Below are positions 7,073 to 16,635 of a DNA stretch of 64,000 nt, one piece after another. Each line of letters begins with the position of its first letter. Position 1 is the stretch's first letter. The translations under genes were made by a program, and so were the position numbers. The stretch is from an uncultured Paludibacter sp. (GTDB lineage: Bacteria; Bacteroidota; Bacteroidia; Bacteroidales; Paludibacteraceae), in the NCBI GenBank assembly GCA_937897985.1, contig CALCBD010000039.1, positions 1 through 64,000 on the forward strand, written 5' to 3'. The notes under the pieces are model-generated. The model saw nothing but the letters and a program-made list of their open reading frames with translations, did no database searches and was not told the origin of the DNA.

Positions 7073-8992
7073 TTAAAATGGTTTTCTGTAGGTACATCCG
7101 TTTTTCCACTCACTGCAGCCGAAAGCTGTATTTCCTCTTATTATTTTACCTTTACCACAAAGCGGACAAGTTTTCCCTTCCAATTGAGAATCATCCTGTA
7201 CAGCCCTGATTTCTGCCGTTGACCGGTTATCACTTTTAACGTTCAGTATGATTCTGCTTACCATTTCCTTCAGCTCTTCAAGAAATTCCTTTGCTTCGTA
7301 TTCACCACGTTCAATCTGACGCAGTTTTTTTTCCCATCTTCCGGTAAGTTCAGCTGATTTAAGCAATTCTTCCTGAATTGTCATGATTAACTCAACTCCT
7401 GTATTGGTTGCAATAAGATTTTTTCGCTCTTTTCTGATATATTCGCGCCTGAAAAGAGTTTCGATGATAGCTGCCCTTGTTGACGGCCGGCCAATTCCAT
7501 TGTCTTTCAAAGCATCCCTAAGTTCGTCATCATCAACCAGTTTACCGGCTGTTTCCATGGCTCTGAGCAATGTTGCTTCGGTAAACGGCTTGGGGGGAGA
7601 AGTCCATTTTTCGGCTAAAACGGGTTCGTGTGGGCCACTTTCACCAATCACAAACAATGGCAGAGTATTTTCCTCGTCGTCATTTTCCTTTTCATCGTCG
7701 CTTTTTGATTTTTCGTAAACGACCCGCCATCCCGGCTCAAGTATTTGTTTTCCGGTGACTTTGAACTCTACTTTATCCGCATCACCTAAAATTGTTGTTG
7801 TCGATATTTTGCATTCGGGATAAAAATTAGCGATAAACCTTCGAACCACCATATCAAAGACCTTTCTTTCGTTATCGCTTAAAGCCGCCGATTGAACACC
7901 TGTCGGAATAATTGCGTGGTGATCGGTCACTTTCGTATTGTCGAAAACTTTTTTTGATTTTGGAATTTTAGTTGTAAGCAGCGGCTGAACAAGCATTTCA
8001 TACGCTTTCAGTCCTTTCAGAATGTCCGGAATTTTCGGATAAATATCATCACTCAGATAGGTAGTGTCGACCCTTGGATAGGTAGTTAGCTTTTTTTCGT
8101 AAAGCGACTGAATAATTTTCAGTGTCTCATCGGCCGAAAAACCATGTTTTTTATTGCATTCCACCTGAAGTGAGGTCAGGTCAAAAAGCCGTGGTGCCGA
8201 TTCAGTTCCTTTTTTTGTATTGATGTCCCTGATTATGAAATCTGCTTTTTTTACAGTTTCGAGAAATCCTGTCCCTTCTTCGACACTTGAAAACCTGCCT
8301 TTGGTAGCTGAGAAAATTGTATCTCTGTAAACTGTTTTAAGTTCCCAATAGGCTTCGGGTTTAAAATTCTCAATTTCGAGCTGCCGGTTGACAATCAGTG
8401 CCAGCGTAGGTGTCTGAACCCTTCCGATGGACAATACCTGCCTGTTTTTGCCGTATTTCAGGGTATAAACACGGGTGGCATTCATGCCCAACAGCCAATC
8501 GCCTATGGCACGCGATAATCCTGCTTCGTAAAGGTGTTGATATACTGACTGATCTTTCAGGTTTTTAAAGCCGTCACGAATCGAATCGGCTGTAAGCGAC
8601 GAAATCCATAAACGCTTTACCGGACATTTACACAATGCCTTCTGCATCACCCATCGTTGAATCAGTTCTCCCTCCTGCCCCGCATCTCCGCAATTGATTA
8701 CTTCATCAGCTTTTGCCATTAAAGTTGAAATAATATTGAATTGCTTCTGAATACCACTGTCGTTCATCACCTTTATTCCAAACCGGGGCGGTAACATGGG
8801 TAACTGGCTCAATGTCCAGGGTTTCCATTCTGGAAAGTATTCATGCGGTTCGAGCAAACCGCATAAATGACCAAAAGTCCATGTGACCTGATATCCGTTA
8901 CCTTCCATATACCCGTCTTTCCGGGTGGTTGCACCCAGAATTTCGGCAATATCACGTGCCACACTTGGCTTTTCGGCAATACAAACTATCAT
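7073..8992 (-). CDS. topB: DNA topoisomerase III (type IA)
   Basis: TopB relaxes and decatenates DNA through a 5'-phosphotyrosine link. The Toprim domain begins MIVCIAEKPSVARDIA with Glu7. The acidic motif reads GDAGQEGEL around residues 102-110, so the usual second aspartate of DxD and the following Arg are replaced by Gly105 and Gln106, a variant I recall from Bacteroidota TopB proteins. LSIGRVQTPTLALI (187-200) and TTYPRVDTTYL with catalytic Tyr305 follow. A single C-terminal zinc ribbon is visible (CPLCGKG, then FGCSEWKNGC). The 639-residue length is typical. A TACATTTG box on the minus strand (9067-9060) may be its -7 element. Confidence 0.95.
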   Translation of the reverse strand: MIVCIAEKPSVARDIAEILGATTRKDGYMEGNGYQVTWTFGHLCGLLEPHEYFPEWKPWTLSQLPMLPPRFGIKVMNDSGIQKQFNIISTLMAKADEVINCGDAGQEGELIQRWVMQKALCKCPVKRLWISSLTADSIRDGFKNLKDQSVYQHLYEAGLSRAIGDWLLGMNATRVYTLKYGKNRQVLSIGRVQTPTLALIVNRQLEIENFKPEAYWELKTVYRDTIFSATKGRFSSVEEGTGFLETVKKADFIIRDINTKKGTESAPRLFDLTSLQVECNKKHGFSADETLKIIQSLYEKKLTTYPRVDTTYLSDDIYPKIPDILKGLKAYEMLVQPLLTTKIPKSKKVFDNTKVTDHHAIIPTGVQSAALSDNERKVFDMVVRRFIANFYPECKISTTTILGDADKVEFKVTGKQILEPGWRVVYEKSKSDDEKENDDEENTLPLFVIGESGPHEPVLAEKWTSPPKPFTEATLLRAMETAGKLVDDDELRDALKDNGIGRPSTRAAIIETLFRREYIRKERKNLIATNTGVELIMTIQEELLKSAELTGRWEKKLRQIERGEYEAKEFLEELKEMVSRIILNVKSDNRSTAEIRAVQDDSQLEGKTCPLCGKGKIIRGNTAFGCSEWKNGCTYRKPF

Positions 8993-9330
8993 GTACTATT
9001 GGATTTATGTTTAAAAATCAGCAATTTGAATTCAAAAATTAATATCGGTTGAATGAATGCAAATGTAACTAAAAAATACTGTTTAAATTTACAGAATTTC
9101 GTTATAGTCGGGGACTTTGTTTAAATATCTCTTCAAACAGCCAGCAGAATTACTTTGCTAATCATATCATTCCGGTCTGTTCACTTCTTTGTTTCTGTTG
9201 GTATTCAAACGGATTGAATTCACCAGGAATTAAGTTGACCGGAGTAGTATCTCCCCCGTTTTTCGATGAAATTATTTAATAAATTGCAGCATTGTAAAGA
9301 ACGAATAAACATAAAAATCAACCATCGGGG
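8993..9330. other. Intergenic region between divergent topB and the reductase gene
   Basis: No gene is supported here. The topB-proximal part holds a possible minus-strand -7 box (9067-9060). The middle (9120-9290) shows no convincing hairpin, repeat or coding frame. Confidence 0.5.
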
Positions 9331-9360
9331 TTTGTGAATAACTAAGATTTTGTATCTTTG
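9331..9360 (+). promoter_or_regulatory. Bacteroidota-type promoter of the ferredoxin-NADP reductase gene
   Basis: TTTG (9331-9334), an 18-bp gap and TATCTTTG (9353-9360) match the -33/-7 consensus. The predicted transcript has a leader of about 100 nt before the ATG at 9467. Confidence 0.75.
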
Positions 9361-9466
9361 TAGTTCAAAATTGGTATATCTGCTTTTTTGAAATTATTGT
9401 TATCTGATTAACATAATTTTTTTTTGACAAAATATCAAACAACTAAAATTACAAATAAAACAATTT

Positions 9467-10273
9467 ATGGAAGAATTAAATGCAATTGTACAACAGGTTG
9501 TGCAAGTTTCACCGATTATGAAAGTATTCAGAATTGCTCCTCTTGGTTGGGCATTACCTGATTTCAAACCGGGACAGTTTGTTGCTATCGGTTTACCGCC
9601 TGAAAGTCCGAAATGTGCCGAAGCTACAGAAGAACCAAACGAACCCGATCAGGACAAGCTGATTAAAAGAGCATATTCAATTGCCTCTTCAAATTTATCA
9701 AAAGACTACGTTGAATTTTACATTACACTGGTACACTCAGGTGCACTTACTCCCCGTTTATTCAACCTCAATATCGGCGATAAAATCTGGCTGGGAAATA
9801 AATTCGTGGGAATGTTTACTCTCGATCAGGTAGCTGAGGATCAGAATGTTGTACTGATTGGAACCGGTACAGGTGTTGCTCCTTACATGAGTATGCTCAG
9901 AACCGACGCATTGCATCGTAAAGGAAATATACTTGTTATTCACGGCGCTTCCAATTCATGGGATCTGGGTTATTCTTCCGAATTAAATTTGCTTCAGAGT
10001 TTGTCTCCGAAATTCCGTTACATCCCTACCATTACTATCCCCGAACGGGAATTTGTGCCCTGGACAGGTCGCACTGAATTTATTCAGGAAATATGGGAAG
10101 ACGGAACCATTGAAAAACTCTGGGGATTTAAACCCACTGCCGAAAATACACATGTTTTCCTGTGTGGAAACCCGCGAATGGTTGCCGGTATGATAGAAGC
10201 TCTTGAAAAAGAAGGATTTAAAGAACATACCCGTAAGGAAGTTGGTCAAATTCACGCTGAAAAGTTCAATTAA
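9467..10273 (+). CDS. Ferredoxin--NADP(+) reductase family flavoprotein
   Basis: An FAD-dependent oxidoreductase of the ferredoxin-NADP reductase superfamily, expected to move electrons between NADPH and ferredoxin or flavodoxin in the cytoplasm. The FAD-binding motif KRAYSIASS lies near residue 68, the NADP-binding turn GTGTGVAPYMSMLR near 132, and VFLCGNPRMVAGM near 230. The 268-residue length fits the bacterial Fpr type. A short acidic insertion (about residues 46-65) precedes the FAD motif. It stands alone between its own promoter and a strong terminator. The exact electron partner cannot be told from sequence. Confidence 0.9.
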   Translation: MEELNAIVQQVVQVSPIMKVFRIAPLGWALPDFKPGQFVAIGLPPESPKCAEATEEPNEPDQDKLIKRAYSIASSNLSKDYVEFYITLVHSGALTPRLFNLNIGDKIWLGNKFVGMFTLDQVAEDQNVVLIGTGTGVAPYMSMLRTDALHRKGNILVIHGASNSWDLGYSSELNLLQSLSPKFRYIPTITIPEREFVPWTGRTEFIQEIWEDGTIEKLWGFKPTAENTHVFLCGNPRMVAGMIEALEKEGFKEHTRKEVGQIHAEKFN

Positions 10274-10292
10274 TTTCAGTAATTTCTATCAG

Positions 10293-10328
10293 ACACCCGA
10301 TTGTAAAAAAAACTGCAATCGGGTGTTT
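10293..10328 (+). terminator. Rho-independent terminator after the reductase gene
   Basis: ACACCCGATTG (10293-10303) pairs with CAATCGGGTGT (10316-10326), followed by TTTG. The stem is strong and the T tract is short. It begins 20 bp after the stop. Confidence 0.8.
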
Positions 10329-10409
10329 GCATTTGTAACAGGCTGAATAACTTTGTGAAAGTTTATTTATCTTTGCAAATGGAAACAAACACAGTAAACA
10401 ATAATTGTC

Positions 10410-10820
10410 ATGAAGGAACTTACACTCATCACCCCGACATTTTTATTTTCGGCTATATCACTTATCTTACTGGCTTACACCAATCGTTTCCTGTCGTATG
10501 CCCAGTTGGTACGTACACTCAAGGACAAATTCATGGAAGATCATTCGGCAATAACCCATGCACAAATTATGAATTTGCGTAAACGGCTCTATCTCACTAA
10601 AAGCATGCAAATGTTCGGAGTAGCCAGTTTACTTTTGTGCGTTGCCACCATGTTTCTGATTTATGTGGGCTCGCAGTTATTATCAGCTTATATTTTCGGA
10701 CTGGCACTCTTATTACTTATTGTTTCGCTGGGACTTTCGGTTTGGGAAATTCTGATTTCGGCAAGGTCGCTCGAAATTTATCTGAGTGACATGGAAAAAA
10801 TTGATATAAGCGACAATTAA
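10410..10820 (+). CDS. DUF2721 family membrane protein
   Basis: A 136-residue integral membrane protein resembling DUF2721, whose function is unknown. The N-terminus (LITPTFLFSAISLILLAY) forms one membrane helix, then a basic amphipathic stretch holds LRKRLYLTKSMQ, followed by two closely spaced helices (about residues 68-112). A TATCTTTG box lies at 10368-10375, though no -33 element at the right distance was found. nadE begins 76 bp downstream and may be cotranscribed. No catalytic residues are evident. Confidence 0.75.
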   Translation: MKELTLITPTFLFSAISLILLAYTNRFLSYAQLVRTLKDKFMEDHSAITHAQIMNLRKRLYLTKSMQMFGVASLLLCVATMFLIYVGSQLLSAYIFGLALLLLIVSLGLSVWEILISARSLEIYLSDMEKIDISDN

Positions 10821-10896
10821 CATCACACTTCAGCCCTAATATTTTAAAAAATACTGTGAAAACTTTCTCATTATTTATCTATTTAAAACTAACAAA

Positions 10897-12795
10897 ATGA
10901 ATAACGGATTCGTACGTGTTGCTGCTGCAATTCCTGAGCTAAGGGTTGCTGATTGTACATTCAATGTTGAAAAAATCATTGAACTCATCGAACAGGCCGA
11001 AAATGAAAAAGTACAGGTCGTTTGTTTCCCCGAACTCTCGGTGACCGGTTATACATGTTCCGATTTGTTTTTTCAGCAACAACTTTTAAATGATGCCGAA
11101 CAAGCGCTGAGTAAACTGAAAACAGCCACCTTTACCACTTCGGTGGCAGTTATAGCAGGTTGTCCGATCAGGATGGGCAATCAGCTTTTTAACACCGCTG
11201 TTGTTTTACAGGGTGGTAAAATTCTTGGCATTGTTCCAAAAACCCATTTGCCCAACAACAACGAATTTTATGAAAAACGGTGGTTCTCTTCCGCAAAATC
11301 AACCAACATACAGTCAATTATTTTAAAAGGAGAAGAAATACCCTTTGGAACCAACCTGCTGTTTTCGGACAGGAAATTCAGCTTCTCCATCGAACTTTGC
11401 GAAGATCTCTGGGTACCGGTTCCTCCTAGTTCGCAACATGCGATTCACGGAGCAGAAATGATTTTTAACCTTTCGGCTACCAACGAACTAACCGGAAAAC
11501 ATAACTATTTACGTCAGCTCATTGAACAACAATCGGCACGTTGCAATGCCGGTTATATTTATGCTTCAGCCGGATTTGGCGAATCCTCGACAGATGTGGT
11601 TTATGCAGGTAACGGAATAATTGCCGAAAACGGCAAAATCATTGCAGCCTCCGAAAGATTTAGTTTCGACTCACAACTCATTGTTTCCGAAATAGATATC
11701 AACAGACTAAATGCCGAAAGAATAAGAAATACAAACTTCACGAACGAAAAATCGGATATTATTTACAGAACAATTCATCTCGAAGATGCACATTTTACAA
11801 ATTTCGAATTCAAAAGAAAGTTCGAAATGCATCCCTTTGTTCCACCCGTTTCAAACCGAAAAACAAGTTGTGAAGAAATTTTTTCCATTCAGGTGAGCGG
11901 ATTGGCCAAACGTTGGCTCCATACCAAATCGGAGACTTTGGTAATTGGTATTTCAGGAGGGTTGGATTCAACACTGGCATTATTGGTTGCAGTGAAAACT
12001 GCCGATCGACTGGGATTTGATCGCAATCGCATCATAGGTGTGACCATGCCCGGATTCGGCACTACCGGTCGCACCTATAATAATGCCATACAATTGATGC
12101 AATCCCTCCAGATAACAATGAAGGAAATTTCGATAAAAGATGCCTGCATTCAACACTTTAACGATATAGGTCACGACATTTCGGTACATGACATTACCTA
12201 CGAAAACACTCAGGCCCGTGAACGGACACAAATTTTGATGGATTTAGCCAACAAATATAACGGAATAGTTGTTGGTACAGGTGATTTATCGGAACTTGCC
12301 CTGGGATGGGCAACCTACAACGGAGATCAAATGTCGATGTACGGAGTGAACAGTGGCGTCCCGAAAACCCTGGTCAGGTATCTTGTGGATTGGGCATCAC
12401 ACAATACAGGTCAGAACACTGAACTTATTTTGCAGGATATTCTGAATACACCTGTTAGCCCTGAATTATTGCCGGCCGACGGAGATGGTAACATTTCGCA
12501 AAAAACAGAAGATATTGTCGGACCGTACGAGTTGCACGACTTTTTCCTGTATTATTTTGTAAGGTTTGGTTTTACACCCGGTAAAATTTTGTTTTTGGCT
12601 GATAATGCTTTCGAAGGGGTTTACTCTGAAGAAATAATCAAAAAATGGTTAAAAGTTTTTTTGCGCCGATTTTTTGCTCAGCAATTTAAACGTTCGTGCA
12701 TGCCCGACGGACCAAAAGTGGGCTCCATCAATCTTTCGCCCAGGGGCGACTGGCGAATGCCCAGTGATGCTATCGCTTTTGCATTCGACGAATGA
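10897..12795 (+). CDS. nadE: Glutamine-dependent NAD(+) synthetase
   Basis: NadE converts nicotinic acid adenine dinucleotide to NAD using ATP and glutamine. The N-terminal nitrilase-type amidase domain shows its triad: Glu in FPELSVTGY (about residue 48), Lys in KTHLPNNNEFYEKRWF (about 119), and Cys in ELCEDLW (about 168). The C-terminal synthetase domain has the PP-loop GISGGLDST near residue 353, and TGDLSELALGW near 465. At 632 residues this is the two-domain form. The ATG is followed by the family-typical RVAAAIPELRV. It is flanked by membrane protein genes with no clear functional link. Confidence 0.97.
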   Translation: MNNGFVRVAAAIPELRVADCTFNVEKIIELIEQAENEKVQVVCFPELSVTGYTCSDLFFQQQLLNDAEQALSKLKTATFTTSVAVIAGCPIRMGNQLFNTAVVLQGGKILGIVPKTHLPNNNEFYEKRWFSSAKSTNIQSIILKGEEIPFGTNLLFSDRKFSFSIELCEDLWVPVPPSSQHAIHGAEMIFNLSATNELTGKHNYLRQLIEQQSARCNAGYIYASAGFGESSTDVVYAGNGIIAENGKIIAASERFSFDSQLIVSEIDINRLNAERIRNTNFTNEKSDIIYRTIHLEDAHFTNFEFKRKFEMHPFVPPVSNRKTSCEEIFSIQVSGLAKRWLHTKSETLVIGISGGLDSTLALLVAVKTADRLGFDRNRIIGVTMPGFGTTGRTYNNAIQLMQSLQITMKEISIKDACIQHFNDIGHDISVHDITYENTQARERTQILMDLANKYNGIVVGTGDLSELALGWATYNGDQMSMYGVNSGVPKTLVRYLVDWASHNTGQNTELILQDILNTPVSPELLPADGDGNISQKTEDIVGPYELHDFFLYYFVRFGFTPGKILFLADNAFEGVYSEEIIKKWLKVFLRRFFAQQFKRSCMPDGPKVGSINLSPRGDWRMPSDAIAFAFDE

Positions 12796-12886
12796 AACAC
12801 TTTGATGATCTGTGATTTAGATCATTACAATAAAATTTAATTAAAAAATCTTATTCTTAAATTTTCATCTTAATTGATTTGTAATT

Positions 12887-13960
12887 ATGTTCTTGAATGT
12901 GTATTTAGGAAATGAAATTGAGGAATGGCTCATTTCACTTTCAATCATCGCCGGAGCTCTTATTCTGAATAAGGGAATAATTATTTTTAACAAAAAAGTT
13001 ATCAGCAGGATTACTTCCAAAACGAAAAACCGATTAGATGACATTTTGTTTAAAATGCTACAGGCTCCTGTATTACTGGGAGTTATATTACTCGCAGTAT
13101 GGATTGCCTTTAGCCGGCTCGACTTTGACCCTAAAATTGTAACCCTGATGCACAAGTCATATCAGTTCCTGATTGTGCTTAACATTACCTGGTTTCTGGT
13201 AAGATTTACCAATGCACTCATTCAGGAATACCTTGTGCCTGTTGCCGAAGACCCTGCCAACAAATACATCGACAACACACTCATTTCCATCATAAAACGC
13301 ACTGTTTTAGGAGTCATCTGGGCCATCGGTGTGATGATGGCACTCCGGAACGTAGGCGTCGATGTCGGTGCGTTGATTGCGGGTTTGGGTATTGGTGGAC
13401 TTGCTTTTGCACTGGCTGCTCAGGATACCATCAAAAATGTTTTTGGTGGAATTACAATTTTTACCGACCGTCCGTTTCGGATTGGCGACCGTATCAAAGT
13501 AGATGGATTCGACGGAATGGTAGAGGACATCGGAATACGCAGCACCCGGATCAGAACATTTGAAAAAAGACTGGTAACCATTCCGAATTATAAAATTGTG
13601 GAAGCTTCTATTGAAAATGTAAGTGATGAACCCATGCGCAGAGTCGTTATGAACATCGGTCTGACTTACGACACAAGCCCCGATAAAATGGAACAGGCAA
13701 TAGCAATATTGAAAAACATACCCAATAAAATTAAAGAGGTGGATCAGGATAGTTTACTTGCCGTTTTTTCTGACTTTGCACCATATTCGATGAACCTGAA
13801 ATTCATTTTTTGGGTAAAACCCACCGGCGATGTCATGCAGACTCCATCTGAAGTGAATTTTGAAATTTTAAGGGAATTCAATTCGGCAGGTCTGCAATTT
13901 GCATTTCCGACTCAAACTATTTTCGTTGACCACCCGAACGATGCAGGAGTAAAAGGATAA
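12887..13960 (+). CDS. Small-conductance mechanosensitive channel (MscS family)
   Basis: This is a 357-residue inner-membrane channel that releases solutes on osmotic downshock. Four hydrophobic segments are visible in the N-terminal half. The pore helix region reads VGALIAGLGIGGLAFALAA (about residues 155-173), followed by QDTIKNVFGGITIF. The cytoplasmic beta domain has FRIGDRIKVDGFDGMVEDIG and RTFEKRLVTIPN. The extra N-terminal helices make it longer than E. coli MscS (286 residues), closer to the YnaI/YbdG-like forms. It lies between nadE and the sigma-54 activator with its own spacers on both sides, so it is probably monocistronic. Confidence 0.92.
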   Translation: MFLNVYLGNEIEEWLISLSIIAGALILNKGIIIFNKKVISRITSKTKNRLDDILFKMLQAPVLLGVILLAVWIAFSRLDFDPKIVTLMHKSYQFLIVLNITWFLVRFTNALIQEYLVPVAEDPANKYIDNTLISIIKRTVLGVIWAIGVMMALRNVGVDVGALIAGLGIGGLAFALAAQDTIKNVFGGITIFTDRPFRIGDRIKVDGFDGMVEDIGIRSTRIRTFEKRLVTIPNYKIVEASIENVSDEPMRRVVMNIGLTYDTSPDKMEQAIAILKNIPNKIKEVDQDSLLAVFSDFAPYSMNLKFIFWVKPTGDVMQTPSEVNFEILREFNSAGLQFAFPTQTIFVDHPNDAGVKG

Positions 13961-14097
13961 AGCCGTTCGATTTCCTAAAATTTTACTAAACTTATTCTTA
14001 ATTGATAATATTTGTTGTCGACAGACCCTTCATAGAGAAGTTTTTGTTATTTTTGTCAGTTGTATGCCAAAATTTCAGGCTCTTCAAACATTAAATT

Positions 14098-15387
14098 ATG
14101 CAACATTCAGAGATACAGGCAGTAAAGCAGCGATTCGGAATCATTGGTTCTTCTGAGTTACTGAATCGTGCCATCGACATAGCCGTTCAGGTTGCTCCCA
14201 CCGATTTATCAGTACTGATAACAGGCGAGAGCGGCGTGGGCAAAGAAAATTTTCCGCAAATCATCCACTTTTACAGTCACCGTAAGCACGGACCGTATAT
14301 TGCGGTCAATTGCGGAGCAATTCCCGAAGGTACAATCGATTCGGAATTATTCGGGCACGAAAAAGGCTCATTTACAGGTGCTACTGCCGACCGGAAAGGA
14401 TATTTTGAAGTAGCCGATGGTGGTACAATTTTTCTCGACGAGGTAGGCGAGCTTCCGCTTTCAACTCAGGTTCGACTGTTAAGGGTGCTCGAGACCGGCG
14501 AATTTATTAAAGTTGGTTCATCCAAAACTCAGAAAACCAATGTAAGAGTGGTGGCGGCTACCAACCTGAATATGGCTCAGGCCACAAGAGACGGAAAATT
14601 CCGCGAAGACCTGTTTTACAGACTGAATACTGTGCCTATATCGGTTCCTCCGCTCCGCGAACGGAAAGAAGATATTGTATTGCTATTCAGAAAGTTTGCC
14701 TCTGATTTTGCCGAGAAATACCGAATGCCCTCAATAAAGCTGACCGAAGATGCCAAAGCACTCCTGACCAATTATTACTGGAATGGCAATGTCCGTCAGT
14801 TAAAAAATATTACCGAACAGATTTCTGTCATCGAGCAACAACGTGAAATCAATGCTCAGATTCTGCGTTCGTACCTGCCGAAAGACGATATTGAACGTTT
14901 ACCCGCGATTTTCGGTGCAAGCGGCAACGAACATAAATCGTTCAACAGCGAACGTGAAATTCTGTATCAGGTACTTTTCGATATGAAAAAGGACATGATT
15001 GATCTGAAAAAACTGGTGCATGATATTATGAACAATCAACCGCAGACAGCTCATGATCAGGATAGTCATTTTTCTGCTTCTTTTCATACTTTGAACGATA
15101 CCGGATTCAAATCGGCTCCTAAGACAACAGATTTCAAAAATGATAATTTAATTACTGATAATCAGAAATTTATAAAAGACATTCCATCAAACGACGAATA
15201 TCAGGAAGTGGAAGAATATCATGAATTAGAATCAACTCAACGACCTTTAAGTCTTGATGAAATGGAACGTGAAATGATAAGAAACACGCTCGAAAAACAC
15301 AGAGGAAAAAGAAAAATTGCAGCAAAAGAGTTAAAAATTTCCGAAAGGACTTTATACAGGAAAATCAGAGAATATGGAATTGAATAA
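14098..15387 (+). CDS. Sigma-54 interaction domain transcriptional activator with Fis-type HTH
   Basis: A 429-residue AAA+ activator without any N-terminal receiver or sensor domain. It has Walker A GESGVGKE (43-50), the sigma-54 contact loop as GSFTGA (90-95, Ser in place of the more usual Ala), Walker B IFLDEVGEL near 112, the arginine-finger region RLNTVPISVPPLRERKED, and a C-terminal Fis-like HTH (EMIRNTLEKHRGKRKIAAKE onward). A variable low-complexity linker lies at about 270-370. It overlaps lptE by 14 bp. The gene order activator-lptE-TPR-secG is, as I recall, conserved in Bacteroidales. The targets are unknown. Confidence 0.93.
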   Translation: MQHSEIQAVKQRFGIIGSSELLNRAIDIAVQVAPTDLSVLITGESGVGKENFPQIIHFYSHRKHGPYIAVNCGAIPEGTIDSELFGHEKGSFTGATADRKGYFEVADGGTIFLDEVGELPLSTQVRLLRVLETGEFIKVGSSKTQKTNVRVVAATNLNMAQATRDGKFREDLFYRLNTVPISVPPLRERKEDIVLLFRKFASDFAEKYRMPSIKLTEDAKALLTNYYWNGNVRQLKNITEQISVIEQQREINAQILRSYLPKDDIERLPAIFGASGNEHKSFNSEREILYQVLFDMKKDMIDLKKLVHDIMNNQPQTAHDQDSHFSASFHTLNDTGFKSAPKTTDFKNDNLITDNQKFIKDIPSNDEYQEVEEYHELESTQRPLSLDEMEREMIRNTLEKHRGKRKIAAKELKISERTLYRKIREYGIE

Positions 15388-15928
15388 ATTTAACTATAAA
15401 AAAATACATCTGCTTTCAACGGATTCAATAAAACTGACTTTAACAATTATTGTATTGATAGTCAGCGTATCATGTACAATTTCGTATAAATTCAACGGAG
15501 GTAATATCGATTACGCAAAAACCAAAACCATTGGTATTGCGGATTTTATCAATACAGCTGAACTGGTTTACCCGGCACTTGCTCAGGAATTTTCGGAAAA
15601 ATTAAGAGATGCATATTCGAAAACCACACGTTTGCAATTGCTCAAAAAAGGCGGCGACATGCAACTCGAAGGTGAAATCGTAGGTTACCAGCTAACTCCA
15701 ATGGCCATCAGTGCTGACACTTATGCCTCTCAAACCAAACTGACAATTACCATCAATGTGAGATTTACAAACAGTAAAAGTCCCGAAGATGACTTTGAAA
15801 AGAAATATACAGCTTTCCAGACTTTTGACAGCAGCAGATTACTGACAGATGTGCAGGATGAATTGCATAAGGCAATTATTGATGAAATTGTTGACAACAT
15901 CTATAACGACACTGTTGCAAAATGGTAA
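15374..15928 (+). CDS. lptE: LptE-like LPS-assembly lipoprotein
   Basis: LptE plugs the LptD barrel that places LPS in the outer membrane. The 184-residue protein has a hydrophobic segment (about 21-33) ending at Cys34, a possible lipidation site, although the residues before it (SVS) make a weak lipobox. The body (YKFNGGNIDY, IGIADFINTAELVYPALAQEFSEKL, LEGEIVGYQLTPMAI) matches the Bacteroidota LptE family. The gene overlaps the activator by 14 bp and its long N-terminal extension may be partly an artefact of start choice, but no other ATG lies close. No lptD is in view. Confidence 0.85.
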   Translation: MELNKFNYKKIHLLSTDSIKLTLTIIVLIVSVSCTISYKFNGGNIDYAKTKTIGIADFINTAELVYPALAQEFSEKLRDAYSKTTRLQLLKKGGDMQLEGEIVGYQLTPMAISADTYASQTKLTITINVRFTNSKSPEDDFEKKYTAFQTFDSSRLLTDVQDELHKAIIDEIVDNIYNDTVAKW

Positions 15929-15962
15929 TTTACAGATAGTTTAACCAATCAAAACTAATCAA

Positions 15963-16628
15963 ATGACGCAGGACGAACTAATGGCCATTATAAAACGACC
16001 CGAAACAGTTTCGAGTCATCACATTGATGGACTGAAAGAAATGGTCGGATATTATCCGTATTTTGTTCAGGCACGCTTACTGTTAGCCAAAGCTGAACAC
16101 GATGCAAAAAGTTTGCATGCTAAAAAGTACATTGATGCAGCTGCGTTCTATTGCTATGACCGGCGCTGGTTATTCTATTATCTTTTCCCCGAAAAAAAAA
16201 TAGGTCAGGAATACAAAGTGGACAGAATTCCGAAATTCGGCGGAAATTATTTCGACTTAATCAATGCAGTTGAAGCCGAAGGTGGAGATACACGTCAGTC
16301 ACTTAAGAATTTAGCCGAAAGATTAAAATCGGCACGTGCCATGGTGAGTGTTTCTGCCGAAAACAGTAAAAATACTTCCGAAAAACAGCTTCCCAAAAAT
16401 GAAGCAGTACATATACCGGTACCCGATTATTTTGGCAACAAGCTGAACACTAACGACAAATCGTCTGAAATCACTGAAGAAAATGTACGTAAACTCGTAC
16501 ACGAGAAGAAATACACCGAGGCAATTGAAATATTGAATAAATTAAATTTGATTAATCCGAAAAAAAGTATTTACTTTGCAGACCAAATTCGATTTTTAGA
16601 AAAAGCACTCGTAAACTCAAAAAAATAA
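15963..16628 (+). CDS. TPR-like protein of unknown function between lptE and secG
   Basis: A 221-residue soluble protein without signal peptide. The N-terminal part (MTQDELMAIIKRPETVSSHH onward) is helical and followed by YYPYFVQARLLLAKAEH. A Ser/Lys-rich linker is seen at about 120-170, and the C-terminus (VRKLVHEKKYTEAIEILNKL) looks like a single tetratricopeptide repeat. Its place in the activator-lptE-secG run suggests an envelope-related role, but nothing in the sequence shows an activity. It follows lptE by 34 bp and precedes secG by 7 bp, so translation with secG is likely coupled. Confidence 0.75.
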   Translation: MTQDELMAIIKRPETVSSHHIDGLKEMVGYYPYFVQARLLLAKAEHDAKSLHAKKYIDAAAFYCYDRRWLFYYLFPEKKIGQEYKVDRIPKFGGNYFDLINAVEAEGGDTRQSLKNLAERLKSARAMVSVSAENSKNTSEKQLPKNEAVHIPVPDYFGNKLNTNDKSSEITEENVRKLVHEKKYTEAIEILNKLNLINPKKSIYFADQIRFLEKALVNSKK

Positions 16629-16635
16629 ACATATT

